DNA of 64,000 nucleotides from Phytobacter ursingii. GTDB taxonomy: Bacteria > Pseudomonadota > Gammaproteobacteria > Enterobacterales > Enterobacteriaceae. The first letter of the stretch is position 1; each line of letters starts with the position of its first letter. The translations under genes and the position numbers were made by a program. Below are positions 12,817 through 22,575 of this stretch, one piece after another. The stretch lies in contig CABDWT010000016.1 in NCBI GenBank assembly GCA_901456055.1, forward strand, positions 310,001 through 374,000, given 5' to 3'. The notes under the pieces are model-generated. The model was not told the origin of the DNA. It saw nothing but the letters and a program-made list of their open reading frames with translations, and did no database searches.

Positions 12817-13191
12817 TTAACGCTCGTCCCACTCATCCGCAGCGGCCTGGCCTTCTTCCGTATCAAGTGGAGGCTCCAGCTGGAACTCCCCTTCATCCCA
12901 CTCATGTAGTGTGTTTTCTTCCAGCCACTCCTGACGCAGCTCTATCTCATCAAAATCGCCGTCAAAAACACTCTGTGCGGCTTCGCCCGATAACATCGGC
13001 AGACACTCGCCTTCCTCTTCGTCTGTTGCGAAGAATTCAGCCTGCCACATAATGTCCCCGTCCTGGAGCACATATTTCTGGACGTTGAATTGCTGCACAC
13101 TGGCATCTTCTTCCTCCACGCCTGGATTATTGGCCAGGAACTCTTCGCGAGCAGCATCAATTGCTTCTTCGAGCGTAGCGTACATAGTCAT
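12817..13191 (-). CDS. msyB: Acidic protein MsyB
   Basis: Small very acidic protein; E. coli msyB in multicopy suppresses secY and secA defects, and its mechanism is unknown. It has 124 residues, the same as E. coli. Asp and Glu are frequent throughout, and the C-terminal half (DEIELRQEWLEENTLHEWDE onward) is almost entirely acidic. It lacks a signal peptide. It abuts convergent yceK stop to stop. Confidence 0.95.
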   Translation of the reverse strand: MTMYATLEEAIDAAREEFLANNPGVEEEDASVQQFNVQKYVLQDGDIMWQAEFFATDEEEGECLPMLSGEAAQSVFDGDFDEIELRQEWLEENTLHEWDEGEFQLEPPLDTEEGQAAADEWDER

Positions 13192-13285
13192 AAGTTTCTC
13201 CCTGTGGTTTGACGAGGTATTCAGGGAAAGAATAGTTGAAGATGAGCTTTTGCAAGTGCCCGAACAAAAAAATCAGTCATCGGTG

Positions 13286-14518
13286 TTAATCATCGACGAC
13301 GTGGTCAGCGACGCTATGTCGCGCGGGGCGTTGTAAACTGACCCAGGAGTAAAACGCGTTAAACAGGACGATGCCAGCCGTAACGCAGAATACGGCGCGA
13401 AAACTGTAGTTTGCCGAGACCGCTGCGCCGAGCAGTGGGCCGGTCACATTACCGATATCGCGGAATGACTGGTTGTAGCTGAATACACGGCCTGCAATTT
13501 GTTGGGTCGTGTTATAGACCAGCAGTGTTTGTACTGCGGGGAGCAGGGCGCCATCGGCGGCACCCAGGAGAAAACGCAGTAACCCAAGCTGCCACGGCGT
13601 TTGTACGAAGGCCATAGGCACCAGCAGTAAGACGGAAATCAGTAGCGCGGCGATTAAAATCTTTTCCGGGCCGATACGATCGCCCAGCCGGCCAAGGCGC
13701 GGTGCGCTCATCAGCGCCGCCATGCCGGGAACCGAAGCAATCATGCCGCTAATAAAGGCAATATTACCGACGTTACCTGCCAGTTCACGGACATAGAGCG
13801 TCAGGATAGGGGCGATAGAGCCCGTTGCGACCTGAATGATCATCGTCGTAACAAACAGACTCAGCACGAGGCGCGGACTTTTCAGCGAAGCGAAAACTTC
13901 TCTTGCATGAAGCATCTCTTTTTTCGCCACCGGGGTGAAATTTTCCCGGATGCAAAAGAGCGTTAACAAAAAGCAGATAAACAGAACCGAGGCGGTGATA
14001 AAAAAGACCATCCGTAGCCCGTACATATCGGCCAACAGCCCCCCTGCCAGTGGGCCAAGCAATGCTCCTGCTACGCCGCCCGTAGATAATGTTCCCATCG
14101 CCCATCCGCTGCGGTTTCGTGGCATCTGTGTTGCGATCAGCGCGTTGGCATTCGGGATAAAGCCGCCGAGCAAGCCGAGCAGGGCGCGCAATACAAGAAA
14201 TTGCCAGATAGTTTGCGCAAGCCCCATCAGGGCCATGACAATCGCCATTCCCAGCGCAGAACGCAGGAGCATTATTTTACGCCCTTTACGGTCAGCGAGG
14301 CCGCCCCAGAAGGGAGAAGCGATTGCGGAAAAAAGAAAAGTAATACTAAAAACCAGACCGGACCACATGTTAAGCGCGCTATGCCCGGTAACGCCGAGTA
14401 GCTCAACGTAGAGAGGCAAAAAAGGCATGACCAGACTAAATGCCGCGCCTGTTAAAAAACAGCCTACCCAGGCCACGGTCAGATTACGTTTCCAGTTTAT
14501 GGGAGCAGGAGATGACAT
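13286..14518 (-). CDS. mdtG: Multidrug efflux transporter MdtG (MFS)
   Basis: Twelve-segment major-facilitator drug/proton antiporter; in E. coli it gives fosfomycin and deoxycholate resistance and belongs to the MarA/SoxS/Rob regulon. It has 410 residues (E. coli 408). The signature loop [13 protein letters not shown] between segments 2 and 3 and the repeated [11 protein letters not shown] between 8 and 9 are clear, as is [11 protein letters not shown] in segment 4. It is transcribed alone, leftward, upstream of msyB. Confidence 0.95.
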   Translation of the reverse strand: MSSPAPINWKRNLTVAWVGCFLTGAAFSLVMPFLPLYVELLGVTGHSALNMWSGLVFSITFLFSAIASPFWGGLADRKGRKIMLLRSALGMAIVMALMGLAQTIWQFLVLRALLGLLGGFIPNANALIATQMPRNRSGWAMGTLSTGGVAGALLGPLAGGLLADMYGLRMVFFITASVLFICFLLTLFCIRENFTPVAKKEMLHAREVFASLKSPRLVLSLFVTTMIIQVATGSIAPILTLYVRELAGNVGNIAFISGMIASVPGMAALMSAPRLGRLGDRIGPEKILIAALLISVLLLVPMAFVQTPWQLGLLRFLLGAADGALLPAVQTLLVYNTTQQIAGRVFSYNQSFRDIGNVTGPLLGAAVSANYSFRAVFCVTAGIVLFNAFYSWVSLQRPARHSVADHVVDD

Positions 14519-14668
14519 TACCGTTCACGTTACGCGTGTCACACGCGAAAAATTAGCAAGTAAAAATAATAAGCCTGCTAATTATGCGCCCGGGTGATAA
14601 AAGCTGCAACGGAAAGCATGTGAAGAAATGCAACCAGCGCAGCCCGGCGGACCAGGCTACGCAGGGGG

Positions 14669-15589
14669 TTAATAGCGGGAAGGGACACCTTCCGGGCGAG
14701 TTTTGAAGCGACGATGCAGCCACATATATTGCTCCGGGGCCATCAGAATGCAGCGCTCAACAACCTTATTCATCCAGGCTGCAGTCTCTTCTGCACTCTC
14801 CAGCGGAGGCGTGGTTTCACCTTCCAGCATGATCAGCTCATACCCTTTACCGTCTGGTTTACGACGCGGAACGAAAGGTACCAGGCAAGATTTAGACATT
14901 TTCGCCAGCATCCATGTGCCGGTAGTGGTAGCGGTCTGCTCTACCGCAAAGAACGGTACAAAGACGCTGGAGCGTGGGCCGTAGTCGTGGTCCGGCGCGT
15001 ACCATACGACATCGCCGCTTTTCAGTGCGCGTACCATCCCTTTCAGATCTTTACGATCTATCATCGTCTTGTTTGAACGTAACCGTCCCCACGTTTGTAG
15101 CCAGTCCAGCAGGGGATTGTCATTGGGCCGATACACTCCAATGCCAGGAATATGCATACCGAAGACGCGCGCGCCTAACTCAAGCGTTAAGAAGTGCACG
15201 CCGATAAGCAAAATCCCCTTGCCTTCGGCGAAGTGTTTTTGCGTGTTTTCCATCCCGATGACATCCACCCAGCGATGGATTCGTCTGTCTGGCCAGAACC
15301 ATGCAATCCCGGTCTCCATTACCCCCATTCCGACAGACTCAAAGTTCTTTTTGACCATTTCCTGACGCTCTTGCTCCGGCATCTGCGGGAAGCAAAGCTC
15401 AAGGTTGCGATGTGCGATACGGACGCGACGCTTCATCAGGCGCATTGCCAGCCGTCCTGTACCGCAACCCAGGCGATAAATGGCCGGATACGGCAGTTGT
15501 ACCACCAGCCACAACAGCCCAATACCGCACCAGGTTAGCCAGTAGCGCGGATGTAGCAGTGACGGGGAAAATTTAGGTAAATGCGTCAT
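14669..15589 (-). CDS. lpxL: Lipid A lauroyltransferase LpxL
   Basis: Transfers laurate from lauroyl-ACP to Kdo2-lipid IVA late in lipid A synthesis, at the inner membrane. It has 306 residues, identical in length to E. coli LpxL. One N-terminal membrane anchor spans about residues 17-37. The catalytic HX4(D/E) motif is His132-FLTL-Glu137. [18 protein letters not shown], diagnostic for this acyltransferase family, is intact. It is divergent from trhO. Confidence 0.97.
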   Translation of the reverse strand: MTHLPKFSPSLLHPRYWLTWCGIGLLWLVVQLPYPAIYRLGCGTGRLAMRLMKRRVRIAHRNLELCFPQMPEQERQEMVKKNFESVGMGVMETGIAWFWPDRRIHRWVDVIGMENTQKHFAEGKGILLIGVHFLTLELGARVFGMHIPGIGVYRPNDNPLLDWLQTWGRLRSNKTMIDRKDLKGMVRALKSGDVVWYAPDHDYGPRSSVFVPFFAVEQTATTTGTWMLAKMSKSCLVPFVPRRKPDGKGYELIMLEGETTPPLESAEETAAWMNKVVERCILMAPEQYMWLHRRFKTRPEGVPSRY

Positions 15590-15807
15590 ATCGTTCCTTT
15601 ATTCAGCAAAATCTCCTGCATTGTCGCATTTTTTATGGAGTCAACCAAAACCACAAGCAGTTGAATGCGTAATTGCCAGGCTATTGTTATTGAAAGATGA
15701 TTTTAATGAGGGAAATGTAGCGCAAATTGTGTGGATGTAAATTGCTACTAATTGCTTTATGATGCCGCCCGATTTTATTGATTACCGCATTGCAGGATAC
15801 GTACACC

Positions 15808-16857
15808 ATGCCAGTGTTACACAACCGCATCTCGAATGACGAACTGAAAGCGCGCATGCTTGCAGAAACCGAGCCGCGCAAGACCGTCTCATTCTATAAA
15901 TATTTCTCCATCGTTAACCCGCAGGTCACCCGCGACATACTCTATTCCGCCTTAACAAAGCTGAATGTGTTCGGTCGCGTATATTTAGCTCATGAAGGGA
16001 TCAACGCGCAAATCAGCGTGCCGGAAAGCCAGTTCGACGCGCTGAAAGCGTATCTCTATAGCTTCGACCCTGCCCTGAATGGCCTGCGTATGAACATCGC
16101 CATTGACGATGATGGCAAATCATTCTGGGTTCTGCGCATGAAAGTGCGCGATCGCATCGTCGCGGACGGGATTGAGGATGCCTCGTTTAATGCCAGCGAT
16201 GTCGGCGAATACCTGAAAGCCGCCGAAGTGAACGCGATGCTCGATGATCCGGATGCGATTTTTATCGACATGCGCAACCACTATGAATATGAAGTGGGCC
16301 ATTTTGATGGCGCGCTGGAAATTCCTGCCGACACCTTCCGCGAGCAACTGCCAAAAGCGGTCGAAATGATGCAGGAACATAAAGACAAAAAGATAGTCAT
16401 GTACTGCACCGGCGGGATCCGCTGTGAAAAAGCCAGCGCCTGGATGAAACATAACGGCTTTAACAAAGTCTGGCACATCGAAGGCGGGATCATTGAATAT
16501 GCCCGTCGCGCGCGTGAACAAGGATTGCCGGTACGTTTTATCGGTAAGAACTTTGTTTTTGATGAACGTATGGGAGAGCGTATCTCTGATGACGTGATTG
16601 CCCATTGCCATCAGTGCGGTGTGCAATGCGACAGCCATACTAACTGTGTGAACGATGGTTGCCATTTGCTGTTCATTCAGTGCCCGTCGTGCGCCGAAAA
16701 ATTCAACGGGTGCTGTAGCGAAGCCTGTCTGGAAGAGAGCCAGTTACCGGAAGAGGAACAGCGTAAGCGGCGAGCCGGAAGGGAAAATGGCAACAAGATT
16801 TTCAACAAATCGCGTGGCCGACTGAATACAAAACTCGGTATTCCGGATCCTGAGTAA
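15808..16857 (+). CDS. trhO: tRNA uridine(34) hydroxylase TrhO
   Basis: Rhodanese-domain enzyme that uses oxygen to make 5-hydroxyuridine at tRNA position 34 (formerly yceA). ATG 15808 gives 349 residues (E. coli 350); an in-frame ATG 30 bases upstream gives a longer form lacking family support. The N-terminal ferredoxin-like half contains [11 protein letters not shown]. The rhodanese domain has the catalytic Cys near residue 200 in [13 protein letters not shown] Cys-rich C-terminal part follows ([26 protein letters not shown]). It is monocistronic. Confidence 0.96.
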   Translation: MPVLHNRISNDELKARMLAETEPRKTVSFYKYFSIVNPQVTRDILYSALTKLNVFGRVYLAHEGINAQISVPESQFDALKAYLYSFDPALNGLRMNIAIDDDGKSFWVLRMKVRDRIVADGIEDASFNASDVGEYLKAAEVNAMLDDPDAIFIDMRNHYEYEVGHFDGALEIPADTFREQLPKAVEMMQEHKDKKIVMYCTGGIRCEKASAWMKHNGFNKVWHIEGGIIEYARRAREQGLPVRFIGKNFVFDERMGERISDDVIAHCHQCGVQCDSHTNCVNDGCHLLFIQCPSCAEKFNGCCSEACLEESQLPEEEQRKRRAGRENGNKIFNKSRGRLNTKLGIPDPE

Positions 16858-16946
16858 ACGCTTTTGCCAGCGTGAGGCCTATGCTCACAGGTTACGAGTC
16901 AGGGCGGATCATCGTCTATGATCCGCCTCTGATACTTCTGCGAGGG

Positions 16947-17522
16947 TTACTTCTGTTGTACGCCTTCCACTGAGATTATCAATTCGACCTCCTGCGAGGC
17001 AGGGCCAAGGTCGGTCGTGATATTAAAGTCTTTAAGTTTAATTTTCCCTTCTGCTTCAAAACCAGCGCGTTTGCCGCCCCAGGGATCATCACCCTGACCA
17101 ATCAGTTTGGCTTCCAGCTTCACCGGTTTGGTCACGCCGTTTAAGGTCAGATTGCCGGTGATATCCAGCTCATCACCGTCTTTTTTTACTTCGGTCGAGG
17201 TGAAGGTTGCCTGCGGATGTTTCGTCACATTGAGAAATTCGCCGCTGCGAAGATGTTTGTCGCGTTCCGCATGGTTGGTATCGACACTGTTGGTATTGAT
17301 GGTGACATTGACTTTATCAGAGGCAGGATTGGCCTCATCAAAGGTAAAAGAGCCGTCAAAGTCTTTAAATGTGCCGTACAACCAGCTGTAACCGAGGTGC
17401 TGGATGCGGAAATTGATGAAGGCGTGTTGACCTTCTTTGTCGATTTTGTATTCCGCTGCCATCGCGGAACCCGCAGAGAACAGTAACGAAGCGAGAGTAA
17501 AACCCAGCAGGCTTTTCTTCAT
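16947..17522 (-). CDS. yceI: Periplasmic YceI-family protein
   Basis: Secreted lipocalin-like protein that binds a polyisoprenoid in its barrel in family structures; in E. coli it is base- and osmo-inducible. It has 191 residues, with signal peptide [22 protein letters not shown] cleaved before [30 protein letters not shown] and the final [20 protein letters not shown] are typical. It follows yceJ by one base, so the two form an operon. Confidence 0.95.
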   Translation of the reverse strand: MKKSLLGFTLASLLFSAGSAMAAEYKIDKEGQHAFINFRIQHLGYSWLYGTFKDFDGSFTFDEANPASDKVNVTINTNSVDTNHAERDKHLRSGEFLNVTKHPQATFTSTEVKKDGDELDITGNLTLNGVTKPVKLEAKLIGQGDDPWGGKRAGFEAEGKIKLKDFNITTDLGPASQEVELIISVEGVQQK

Positions 17523-17523
17523 A

Positions 17524-18090
17524 TCATACTCCAGAGTCAGATGACGATTTACCCAGCATGCGCTTTAGGGTGTCGTCTTTATCAATGAAATGGTGTTTAA
17601 AGGCGGCAAGGCCGTGCAAGACCGAAAGGATGACGACCGTCCATGCCAGCCACAGGTGAATATCTCCGGCGAGGTCTGCCTGCGAGCCTGCATCAGCAAT
17701 CGTGGCAGGCACTTCAAACAGGCCGAAAACGCTGATCGGTTTCCCGTCAGCGGTGGAGATGAGGTAGCCACTGAACAGAATGGCGAACAGCAGCAAATAA
17801 AGCGTGACATGTGCAACCACCGCGCTAATACGCGTCATTCGCGAGTAGCTTGCGAGTGGCGCGGGGGGAGGAGAGAGGCGCCGCCAGATAAGGCGGATCA
17901 CCAGTACCAGCATCAGGACAATGCCAATGCTTTTATGCAGTTCGGGCCCCTGATGGTACCAGCCATCGTAATAGCTGAGCGTGACCATCCACAAACCCAG
18001 CGCAAACATGCCGTAGACGGCAATTGCGACCAGCCAGTGCAGGACAACAGAAATTGCGCCATAGCGAAATGGAGAATTACGAAGTTGCAT
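17524..18090 (-). CDS. yceJ: Cytochrome b561 family protein YceJ
   Basis: Predicted four-helix di-haem b-type cytochrome of the inner membrane; physiological partner not established. It has 188 residues, as in E. coli. Helix 1 starts at [20 protein letters not shown] with a haem-ligand His, and further His residues lie in [38 protein letters not shown] and the last helix ([11 protein letters not shown]). It is first gene of the yceJI pair. Confidence 0.94.
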   Translation of the reverse strand: MQLRNSPFRYGAISVVLHWLVAIAVYGMFALGLWMVTLSYYDGWYHQGPELHKSIGIVLMLVLVIRLIWRRLSPPPAPLASYSRMTRISAVVAHVTLYLLLFAILFSGYLISTADGKPISVFGLFEVPATIADAGSQADLAGDIHLWLAWTVVILSVLHGLAAFKHHFIDKDDTLKRMLGKSSSDSGV

Positions 18091-18359
18091 AATGTGAACC
18101 GCAAGAGTGTAAAAGTTAATTTAAAATGGCGTCAGAAAAATAATATTGCAACTTAAAAATAACAATTAATAATTCTGGTTTTTCAATATCATAAAATTTG
18201 AATAAATTATCGTAGATATGTTCAGTTGATTCGAGTGTGAGAGGGTGTTCGATGTTTGTAAGGCCTGAATGGAAGGAAGTAAGTAGGGTTTTTTTATTTC
18301 AAAAAAACTGTCGATATTTTTGTTTTTTTTAAATCAATGTCAGTAAATGTCAATATTTG

Positions 18360-18476
18360 TTATTCGGCCCAGACAATATAAATAAGATCTACAAGGGCAA
18401 TGATTGACCATAAAACGATATATACCATTAAATGCTCGCGGACATTATTAACCAGATAAAGGAATAAACGGCGCAT
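18360..18476 (-). CDS. yceO: Small membrane protein YceO
   Basis: A 38-residue protein read directly from the minus strand: starts MRRLFLYLVNNVREHLMVY and continues into IVLWSIIALVDLIYIVWAE. It matches E. coli YceO in the same place between yceJ and solA, from the MRRL start onward. A strong ribosome site AGGAGA stands 5 bases before ATG 18476, which supports this start over a longer form. The first 16 residues are basic and amphipathic; the rest is one membrane span. In E. coli yceO affects biofilm formation; mechanism unknown. Confidence 0.85.
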   Translation of the reverse strand: MRRLFLYLVNNVREHLMVYIVLWSIIALVDLIYIVWAE

Positions 18477-18496
18477 AATCTCTCCTGATAATCGGC

Positions 18497-18527
18497 CAAA
18501 AGAAAAGGCGGCCCAAAAAGGGGCCGC
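18497..18527 (-). terminator. solA terminator
   Basis: GCGGCCC/GGGCCGC stem with a six-base loop just after the solA stop, followed on the minus strand by CTTTTCTTTT. It separates solA from yceO. Confidence 0.85.
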
Positions 18528-18536
18528 ACAAAGAAA

Positions 18537-19655
18537 TTATCCTGCAAAGCGTGCTAAAGAGAAGGGGGTCAAATCAAACTTACTGCTTTCACCCTGGGCG
18601 AAGAGGGCTGCAATTTCCCCCAGGACAGGCGCAAATTTAAAGCCATGCCCGCTTAAGCCTGTGACCAGCAAAACATCAGAAGAGCCGGGTAGGGTGTCGA
18701 TAATAAAGTCTTCATCAGGAGAATTGTCATAAGTACAAGAGGCGCCGTACAGACACCCGCCGATACCCGGTAAGAACTGGCGCAGGAAGCTAAAGCATTC
18801 AGAGCCATCAGAAGCCACAGCGCCAAATGGTACGCGTTCGCTGGCCTCGTTGATGAGTTGTCCGCCGTTATGCTTGCCGATTTTTAACGCATCGTCCTCG
18901 GCGGGGAAACCATAGTATTGAGAGCCATCCGCCATTTCGCCGGTAAAGGCCGGGAAGCGATTTTTGGTGCTGTAACGACCATCGGCCTGGAACCAGGCAA
19001 AGACTTTACGTACTGGCTGCACAGGTAAGTCCGGAACCAGTCGCGCAACCCATGTGCCGCTACTGACCAGGACCTTTTTCGCGCTGAATGTGCCCTCAGA
19101 CGTATCAATACTCACGCCATCATCGGCAGTATGCAGGGCTGTCACCGGGCAGTTAAACAGCTGTGCGCATCCGGCTTCTTGCGCCAGGCGAATCCAGGTT
19201 TTAATTGCCAGTTCGCTGCGCAGTACGCCGGAGTCTGCTTCGAACAAGCCGATGTAGTCGTCGGGGACGACGATTTCCGGCCAGCGTGTCATCAACGATG
19301 GCGCATCAAGTTTTTCTACGGCCAGATTCCAGCGCAGCGCGCTTTGCGCGACATTGGCCAGAAAAGAGGAGTGCGCCGGGCCAAGATTGAGGACGCCGGT
19401 GCGCTCAAATACGGCTTCGCCGCTTTCAGCAACCAACTGATCCCACAGTTCCTGAGCGCGCAGTACCAGCGGAACGTATTTTTCACCCTCCCCATAAGCA
19501 TGGCGGATTAAACGGGTATCGCCATGATGGCTTCCTTCCTTATGTGGCGGCAGGTGCGCATCGGTCATCAGCACGTTGAGACCGGCACGGGACGCATAAT
19601 AGCCCGCCGCTGCACCGACAGAACCGCTGCCAATGATGATCAAATCGTATTTCAT
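18537..19655 (-). CDS. solA: N-methyl-L-tryptophan oxidase SolA
   Basis: FAD enzyme of the monomeric sarcosine oxidase family that oxidatively demethylates N-methyl amino acids. ATG 19655, with GGAGAA upstream, gives 372 residues, the exact E. coli length; an in-frame start 57 bases upstream has no support. The Rossmann motif GSGSVG spans residues 9-14. [20 protein letters not shown] is the substrate-side signature, and the Cys in [13 protein letters not shown] (near residue 308) is the expected covalent flavin attachment site. Its flanks carry terminators on both sides. Confidence 0.96.
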   Translation of the reverse strand: MKYDLIIIGSGSVGAAAGYYASRAGLNVLMTDAHLPPHKEGSHHGDTRLIRHAYGEGEKYVPLVLRAQELWDQLVAESGEAVFERTGVLNLGPAHSSFLANVAQSALRWNLAVEKLDAPSLMTRWPEIVVPDDYIGLFEADSGVLRSELAIKTWIRLAQEAGCAQLFNCPVTALHTADDGVSIDTSEGTFSAKKVLVSSGTWVARLVPDLPVQPVRKVFAWFQADGRYSTKNRFPAFTGEMADGSQYYGFPAEDDALKIGKHNGGQLINEASERVPFGAVASDGSECFSFLRQFLPGIGGCLYGASCTYDNSPDEDFIIDTLPGSSDVLLVTGLSGHGFKFAPVLGEIAALFAQGESSKFDLTPFSLARFAG

Positions 19656-19717
19656 GTTGTTCTCCATCCAGTGCGTAGTCAGGAGAGTAAATAACCGGGA
19701 GGCGTTATACAAGACGG

Positions 19718-19746
19718 GAAATAATTAAGGCACCCTATGGGTGCCT
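19718..19746 (-). terminator. bssS terminator
   Basis: Perfect 8-bp stem AGGCACCC/GGGTGCCT with a three-base loop, followed on the minus strand by TTAATTATTT. It lies 26 bases past the bssS stop. Confidence 0.8.
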
Positions 19747-19771
19747 GTTGAGTGATTATTGAGCATTATCG

Positions 19772-20026
19772 CTAATGCCTACGATACTCATTTTCCTGGT
19801 ACTCGCCTGATTCTATTTTGGCGATACCCGCTTCTAAAATCGAAATAAACTGGCGGGCAACTTCGGTCGTTAACCACAACGTCTGGCCTACTTCGGTATC
19901 CTGTGAAGCGGCTCTGTTTGGGGTCTGGTAATGTAAGCGCAACATCAGTGCATCGTAACTGTCCACTGTGCTGATATCCCATCCAACCAGAGGATGGGTC
20001 TGGATGACTTCATTATTCTTTTCCAT
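19772..20026 (-). CDS. bssS: Biofilm regulator BssS
   Basis: Small cytoplasmic protein linked in E. coli to indole- and AI-2-dependent biofilm control; biochemical role unknown. From ATG 20026 it has 84 residues, the E. coli length; the open frame extends 16 codons upstream but the family start is MEKNNEVIQTHPLVGWD. The block DISTVDSYDALMLRLHYQTP is nearly identical to E. coli, and the centre (NRAASQDTEV) is the variable part. Confidence 0.94.
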   Translation of the reverse strand: MEKNNEVIQTHPLVGWDISTVDSYDALMLRLHYQTPNRAASQDTEVGQTLWLTTEVARQFISILEAGIAKIESGEYQENEYRRH

Positions 20027-20239
20027 CATAACCCCCTTATGGCGTGTTAACTGACAACGACTTTCGAGGTTCAATGCGTGTTTTGTGAAGCCTTTTCAGT
20101 ATACCAATATTTAACCTTGCTGATCGAATAAATAACACTCTGCAACATAATTTTATTGCGGCTGGATTTTTTTGAACAAGAAAGCGCTAACTTACACGTT
20201 ATTTTTAAGCGAGTTAGGAGAGAAGTAGGATTTTTGCTT

Positions 20240-20269
20240 AAAAAAACAAAAAAGCCGGGGCGACCCGGC
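20240..20269 (-). terminator. dinI terminator
   Basis: GCCGGG/CCCGGC stem followed on the minus strand by TTTTTTGTTTTTT, 27 bases past the dinI stop. Confidence 0.93.
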
Positions 20270-20295
20270 AAAACATGCACAATACAGCTTATTTT

Positions 20296-20541
20296 TTAAT
20301 CCCGGATAAACCAGTCGTCTGCGCTTTCCCAGGTTTCTTGCAAAATTTCACTGATGCGCTCTTTATCTTCTTTTGCGCCGCCCATCACGGACAAGTTATT
20401 TGCTGTCGCATAACGGACCGTAATTTTATTTTCGCTATCAGGGTAATAATTATTCAGTCGGCGGGATAACTCGCTCGCCAGCGCATCGATAGCGCCGGGC
20501 GGGAGTGGTGTAGTTTTGGCAATAGTGACTTCAATGCGCAT
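20296..20541 (-). CDS. dinI: DNA damage-inducible protein DinI
   Basis: Small RecA-binding protein that stabilises RecA filaments and tunes the SOS response. It has 81 residues, the usual length. The acidic C-terminal helix that mimics DNA is seen in KEDKERISEILQETWESADD. A LexA box sits directly upstream, and a strong terminator downstream, so it is a single-gene SOS unit. Confidence 0.97.
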   Translation of the reverse strand: MRIEVTIAKTTPLPPGAIDALASELSRRLNNYYPDSENKITVRYATANNLSVMGGAKEDKERISEILQETWESADDWFIRD

Positions 20542-20560
20542 GGCAACCCCCTGTGTTATA

Positions 20561-20580
20561 TACTGTGTATTTATACAGTT
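20561..20580 (-). promoter_or_regulatory. LexA (SOS) box of dinI
   Basis: TACTGTGTATTTATACAGTT fits the LexA consensus CTG-N10-CAG with flanking TA and T. It lies 20 bases before the dinI ATG, covering the promoter. Confidence 0.95.
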
Positions 20581-20616
20581 ACCTTGCAGGGTTTACAACA
20601 GGGGGCGTGAAAAAAA

Positions 20617-21663
20617 TCAGGATTTCACTGTCCAGCGCACGGTCTCACCGGCAAGGAACGGGATGATCGCATCTTCCGGCAAGTCAATACTGTCGATGAC
20701 CGTGGAATCTTCACGCACCAGCTCAATAAAAGACTCATTCACTGGGAGGCCATAAAAACGCGGGCCATTGAGTGAGCAGAAACCTTCAAAGTGCTGCAGC
20801 GCATTCATCTCTTCAAACACAGTGGCATAACTTGCCAGCGCGGTCGGCGCGTTGAAGCAGCCTGCACAGCCACAGCTGGCCTCTTTACGATGGCGTGCGT
20901 GCGGCGCAGAGTCCGTACCGAGAAAGGCGCGGGTAAAGCCGCTGGCAACCAGTTCACGCAGTGCCTGTTGATGCACATTTCGTTTCAGGATGGGCAGACA
21001 GTAGAGATGGGGGCGCACGCCGCCAACCAGCATATGGTTGCGGTTGAACATCAGATGCTGCGGCGTGATGGTGGCGGCCAGCAGTTCATTGCCGTCACGC
21101 ACATAATCTGCCGCATCTTTCGTCGTGATATGTTCAAAAACCACTTTCAATCCCGGCAGACGCTGGCGAAGCGGCTCCATCACCGTCTCTATAAAACGGG
21201 CCTCGCGATCGAAGATATCGATCTCCGCATGGGTCACTTCACCGTGTACCAACAGTGGCATCCCCAATTTTTCCATACGCTCAAGCACCGGCATGATGGC
21301 ATCAATACTGGTCACCCCATGGCTGGAGTTGGTGGTGGCATTTGCAGGATAGAGCTTGGCGGCAGTAAAGACGTTCTTGCGAAAACCGCGTTCCACTTCG
21401 TCAGGATTGAGCGAGTCGGTCAGATAGCAGGTCATCAGCGGAGTAAAGTCATGCCCGGCAGGTACGGCATCAAGGATGCGCTGGCGATAAGCAATAGCCG
21501 CATCGACGCTGGTCACCGGCGGGACAAGGTTGGGCATGACGATGGCGCGAGCATAGATTTCGCTGGTCCAGGGCACGACGGTTTTTAACATTTCGCCGTC
21601 ACGTAAATGAACGTGCCAGTCATCAGGGCGGCGGATTTTTAAAACCTGGGATTGTGCTGTCAT
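20617..21663 (-). CDS. pyrC: Dihydroorotase PyrC
   Basis: Zinc enzyme that interconverts carbamoyl-aspartate and dihydroorotate in pyrimidine synthesis. It has 348 residues, the class II family length. The metal ligands HVHLRDG stand near residue 17, the bridging Lys is in [17 protein letters not shown], and the metal His residues lie in [10 protein letters not shown] and [10 protein letters not shown]. The final Asp is in [13 protein letters not shown]. coli pyrC is controlled by pyrimidine-dependent start-site choice and PurR; I could not mark these sites here with confidence. Confidence 0.97.
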   Translation of the reverse strand: MTAQSQVLKIRRPDDWHVHLRDGEMLKTVVPWTSEIYARAIVMPNLVPPVTSVDAAIAYRQRILDAVPAGHDFTPLMTCYLTDSLNPDEVERGFRKNVFTAAKLYPANATTNSSHGVTSIDAIMPVLERMEKLGMPLLVHGEVTHAEIDIFDREARFIETVMEPLRQRLPGLKVVFEHITTKDAADYVRDGNELLAATITPQHLMFNRNHMLVGGVRPHLYCLPILKRNVHQQALRELVASGFTRAFLGTDSAPHARHRKEASCGCAGCFNAPTALASYATVFEEMNALQHFEGFCSLNGPRFYGLPVNESFIELVREDSTVIDSIDLPEDAIIPFLAGETVRWTVKS

Positions 21664-21730
21664 GAGAGTGCTCCGGCTGGGTGAGAATCAGTCAATATGG
21701 CTGGTTTTTTGCCGGGCACTAAGAATAAGC

Positions 21731-21855
21731 GTATACCTGTCATACTTCAAGCTGCATATGCATTGGCTTCACGCGCATCTCGGTCACTCACTTGCGTAAG
21801 CTTCCGGGAATTCACGGCTTCGCTGCCTTTCAGCAATGCTGATTATTTTGGGGAT
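21731..21855. repeat. Degenerate interspersed repeat upstream of pyrC
   Basis: The stretch begins with CATACTTCAAGCTGCAT and ends near TGATTATTTTGGGG. Its core has a weak stem, TCTCGG (21778) against CCGGGA (21804). This pattern (CATACTTCAAGYTGCA... with a stem of CACTYACTTNNGTAAG) recurs in intergenic DNA of many Enterobacterales as a small non-coding repeat, from memory. Its open frame is not a gene. The copy looks decayed. Confidence 0.55.
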
Positions 21856-21899
21856 AAAACAGCTCAGTTTGCCGCTTTTCCGTAAAAAACCTTACGCGC

Positions 21900-22460
21900 T
21901 CAATCAGTGAGGGGAATGATAATTTCTCCGGGTTTCACTTCGATACCTTTGGCATATTTTTTCGCCAGCGCTTCGCCTTTGCTGCTGTCTTCACGCAGAA
22001 TATAAGCTGGATGCTGATTAAAGTAGGTCTGCAGGGACTGGTTCAGATAGGGCATCAATGTTTGCAGAATGGACTGCATTTTCTGCGGCGTGACGGTTGC
22101 GTCGACTACCTCCATTTCCTGGAGATAGATTGCCCCTTTTTCTTTATCAAAGACCGGCAACGCCTTCATTTTGAGTTTCATGGCGGCTTTCTGGCTACCG
22201 AAAAGGGAGTTCATATCCAGACTGGCATCGCCCGAAAGCGTAATCTTATTCGGTTCCTCGCGTCCAATCTGGCTGACCAGATTGCTAAGGACAATATGTG
22301 CATCCGCCACGCCAGGCAGGCCGATATCTTTGGCGAAATTATTGCGCTTTTGCAGTGACTGGTTAATTTCCTGCTCGTTGATGCTGTACTGTGTTAGCTG
22401 GTTACAACCCACCAATACGCCGCTTAAAATGAGCGCCGCGGCGAAAATAATCTTTTTCAT
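21900..22460 (-). CDS. yceB: Lipoprotein YceB
   Basis: Predicted outer-membrane lipoprotein of the DUF1439 family with a lipid-binding-type fold; function not established. From ATG 22460 it has 186 residues, as in E. coli; the open frame runs 71 codons upstream without family match. The signal is MKKIIFAAALILSGVLVGC, with lipobox Cys19. GLPGVADAHIVLSNLVSQIG and ALPVFDKEKGAIYLQEMEV are conserved blocks. Confidence 0.95.
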   Translation of the reverse strand: MKKIIFAAALILSGVLVGCNQLTQYSINEQEINQSLQKRNNFAKDIGLPGVADAHIVLSNLVSQIGREEPNKITLSGDASLDMNSLFGSQKAAMKLKMKALPVFDKEKGAIYLQEMEVVDATVTPQKMQSILQTLMPYLNQSLQTYFNQHPAYILREDSSKGEALAKKYAKGIEVKPGEIIIPLTD

Positions 22461-22547
22461 TATGTTCCTCAACAGAGTGCCTGTGTATTCATCCTTGTCT
22501 GCAGCATCAGCCCAGGGCAGAGGATAAGCCAGCAGAAAAAGCTGAAA

Positions 22548-22567
22548 GCGGAAGCGTACGCTTCCGC
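22548..22567 (-). terminator. Palindromic terminator-like hairpin after grxB
   Basis: A perfect 20-base palindrome, GCGGAAGCGT followed by its own reverse complement, lies 8 bases past the grxB stop. On the minus strand it is followed by TTTCAGCTTTTTC. Only the loose T-tract makes the terminator call uncertain. Confidence 0.65.
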
Positions 22568-22575
22568 CTGGGGCA

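Noticed and set aside
20791-21588. 265-codon plus-strand frame inside pyrC
   Set aside because: Antisense shadow of conserved dihydroorotase.
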